This document shows, in pieces, positions 7,022-7,411 of a stretch of DNA of 7,411 nt (the first letter of the stretch is position 1; the number at the start of each line of letters is the position of its first letter). The position numbers were made by a program, and so were the translations under genes. The stretch is from Clostridia bacterium. GTDB taxonomy: Bacteria > Bacillota > Clostridia > Oscillospirales > RGIG577. Under the pieces are notes generated by a model. That model did no database searches and was not told the DNA's origin. It saw only the letters and a list, made by a program, of their open reading frames with translations. The stretch covers positions 1 to 7,411 of the forward strand of contig JAFOLN010000358.1 in assembly GCA_017419325.1 (NCBI GenBank), written 5' to 3'.

Positions 7022-7102
7022 GTGTACCAAAGTACACTTGGTTATGAAGTAACCAACTGGCAATTGAGTTGCCAACTTATAAAAGTTGCGCTCTTAACGC
7101 AA
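7022..7102 (-). other. Run of five nearly abutting short hairpins in the leader
   Basis: In plus coordinates the perfect inverted repeats are 7022-7037 (6-bp stem, 4-nt loop), 7038-7056 (7 bp, 5-nt loop), 7058-7074 (6 bp, 5-nt loop), 7074-7087 (5 bp, 4-nt loop) and 7086-7102 (5 bp, 7-nt loop). They have different sequences but nearly the same size, and their spacing is zero to one base or a one-to-two-base overlap. The overlap means the middle hairpin competes with its neighbours. Such regular packing is not expected by chance. Function unknown. Confidence 0.6.
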
Positions 7103-7109
7103 TCAATAA

Positions 7110-7129
7110 GGCAAAGCGGAAGCTTTGCC
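7110..7129 (-). other. Perfect 8-bp hairpin in the leader
   Basis: GGCAAAGC and GCTTTGCC (7110-7117 and 7122-7129) form a perfect 8-bp stem with a four-base loop. In the minus-strand transcript the loop is TTCC; in a plus-strand RNA it would be GGAA, a GNRA tetraloop. A short competing stem TGCC/GGCA lies just upstream in the transcript (7136-7126), so two folds are possible here. Confidence 0.55.
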
Positions 7130-7137
7130 GTCGGCAG

Positions 7138-7188
7138 TTTGACCCGGCTGTCCGTATGGCCTTAAGTTTCATAAAGAAACTGGTCAAA
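7138..7188 (-). other. Three-way-junction-like 5' domain of the leader
   Basis: A 7-bp helix (7188-7182 with 7144-7138) encloses a hairpin AGTTTC/GAAACT (7181-7176 with 7170-7165, five-base loop) that abuts it with no linker, and a second short stem GGC/GCC (7161-7159 with 7148-7146). The compact arrangement looks like a small aptamer domain. It lacks the conserved junction bases of purine riboswitches, and I cannot assign it to a family. Confidence 0.5.
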
Positions 7189-7221
7189 AGTTGTTCTCGC
7201 TATATGCTTTGAAACATCTTT

Positions 7222-7251
7222 ATAATATGATATTTTCTATGGTTTTGTCAA
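7222..7251 (-). promoter_or_regulatory. Sigma-A/sigma70-type promoter of the polyamine operon
   Basis: On the minus strand a perfect -35 TTGACA (7251-7246) is followed after 18 bases by the -10 TATTAT (7227-7222), with AT-rich flanks. Transcription would start near 7215, about 375 nt before the speD start codon. It is the only good promoter I see for the operon, and it points at the structured leader. Confidence 0.8.
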
Positions 7252-7277
7252 GTATTTTGCATAAAAAGGCATACACG

Positions 7278-7293
7278 CGCCGAAAATCCGGCG
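7278..7293 (-). terminator. Weak possible terminator hairpin of the upstream gene
   Basis: CGCCG/CGGCG forms a 5-bp GC-rich stem with a six-base loop between the stop codon at 7323 and the operon promoter. In the minus-strand direction a run of five T lies about ten bases beyond the stem, too far for a classic intrinsic terminator. The position is right for separating the two transcription units, but the signal is weak. Confidence 0.3.
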
Positions 7294-7322
7294 AAAATAT
7301 ATCATGGCTCTTGAGAGGCCGT

Positions 7323-7411
7323 TCAGCCGTAGCAGAAGTATGTGTTGCCGTCCTGTTCATAGACGCCCCTGCCCTGTCTGAACTGAGCCTGGAATATTAC
7401 GTCGGGCGGGC
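7323..7411 (-). CDS. C-terminal end of an unrecognised protein, cut by window edge
   Basis: A frame open from the right edge ends at TGA (7325-7323). It encodes the last 28 residues of a protein, including FQAQFRQGRGVYE and, at the very end, TYFCYG. The other two minus-strand frames hit stops within the same stretch, and the plus-strand frame from ATG at about 7304 is only 25 codons, so this is the likeliest real coding end. I do not recognise the family. The operon promoter lies downstream, so this gene probably belongs to a different transcription unit on the same strand. Confidence 0.55.
   Translation of the reverse strand, partial: PPDVIFQAQFRQGRGVYEQDGNTYFCYG

Larger units (their letters stand above)
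6841..7215 (-). promoter_or_regulatory. Long structured 5' leader of the polyamine operon; candidate riboswitch/attenuator of unrecognised class
   Basis: The stretch of about 375 nt between the predicted transcription start and speD holds at least ten predicted helices and no convincing gene. In transcript order these are: a helix TTTGACC/GGTCAAA (7188-7182 with 7144-7138) enclosing two hairpins; an 8-bp hairpin (7129-7110); five short hairpins in a row (7102-7022); a domain closed by GGTCA/TGACC (7010-7006 with 6919-6915) holding a two-part hairpin (7002-6968) and a 7-bp hairpin (6950-6922); and a terminator-like hairpin before the speD ribosome site. This is the architecture of a cis-regulatory RNA. 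I see no T-box, S-box, purine, TPP, cobalamin or guanidine core. The ligand, if any, is unknown; a polyamine, SAM or decarboxylated SAM would fit the genes controlled. All pairing was found by eye. Confidence 0.65.

Noticed and set aside
6917..7075. 52-codon TTG-start frame on the minus strand through the hairpin array
   Set aside because: No ribosome site, and the sequence is better explained as structured RNA. Such frames could easily be annotated as spurious hypothetical proteins.
7022..7129. CRISPR array or tandem repeat
   Set aside because: The hairpins do not share sequence, there are no unique spacers of constant length, and no cas gene is present.
7077..7172. 31-codon ATG frame on the minus strand in the leader (possible leader peptide)
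   Set aside because: No Shine-Dalgarno site before the ATG, the frame runs through perfect hairpins, and it has no run of regulatory codons such as Arg, Met or Lys tied to the terminator.
7200..7217. Five-codon uORF (MFQSI) at the very 5' end of the predicted transcript
   Set aside because: The ATG lies at the predicted transcription start with no room for a ribosome site. The resemblance to short uORFs in eukaryotic SAM decarboxylase mRNAs is probably accidental.

Overview
The window carries one tightly packed polyamine-biosynthesis operon, read entirely on the minus strand (right to left), plus its upstream control region. The gene order in the direction of transcription is speD (S-adenosylmethionine decarboxylase), a short SpeA-type arginine decarboxylase, speE (spermidine synthase), speB (agmatinase), a carboxynorspermidine/carboxyspermidine dehydrogenase (CASDH), nspC (carboxynorspermidine/carboxyspermidine decarboxylase) and the first 184 codons of nfo (endonuclease IV), which runs off the left edge. 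Junctions are a 4-nt gap, a 1-nt gap, an 8-nt overlap, a 30-nt gap, a 1-nt TGATG overlap and a 16-nt gap. This and the Shine-Dalgarno sites buried in upstream coding ends point to one transcript with translational coupling.

Strong AGGAGG-type ribosome binding sites, a Bacillus-like speA/speE/speB set, the E. coli-type SpeD and a base composition near 50% GC suggest a member of the Firmicutes, most likely an uncultured gut-type clostridium. This is inference from style and gene content; no marker gene is present.

Pathway logic: arginine is decarboxylated to agmatine (SpeA) and hydrolysed to putrescine (SpeB). Two separate routes to spermidine follow. One is aminopropyl transfer from decarboxylated SAM (SpeD + SpeE). 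The other is reductive condensation with aspartate semialdehyde followed by decarboxylation (CASDH + NspC). Having both complete routes in one operon is unusual, because they are normally thought of as alternatives.

Right side (6841-7322): about 480 nt without a convincing gene. It holds a good sigma-A type promoter on the minus strand (TTGACA, 18 nt, TATTAT; 7222-7251) and then a roughly 375-nt leader ahead of speD. The leader is packed with structure: a three-way-junction-like domain, an 8-bp hairpin, a run of five nearly abutting short hairpins, a second closed domain, and a 14-bp hairpin followed by a U-rich tract just before the speD ribosome binding site. That last element looks like an intrinsic terminator, so the leader is a candidate riboswitch or attenuator for the whole operon. 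I do not recognise it as any riboswitch class I know, and it is the most interesting part of the window. At the far right, 7323-7411 is the C-terminal tail of an unrecognised upstream gene on the same strand.
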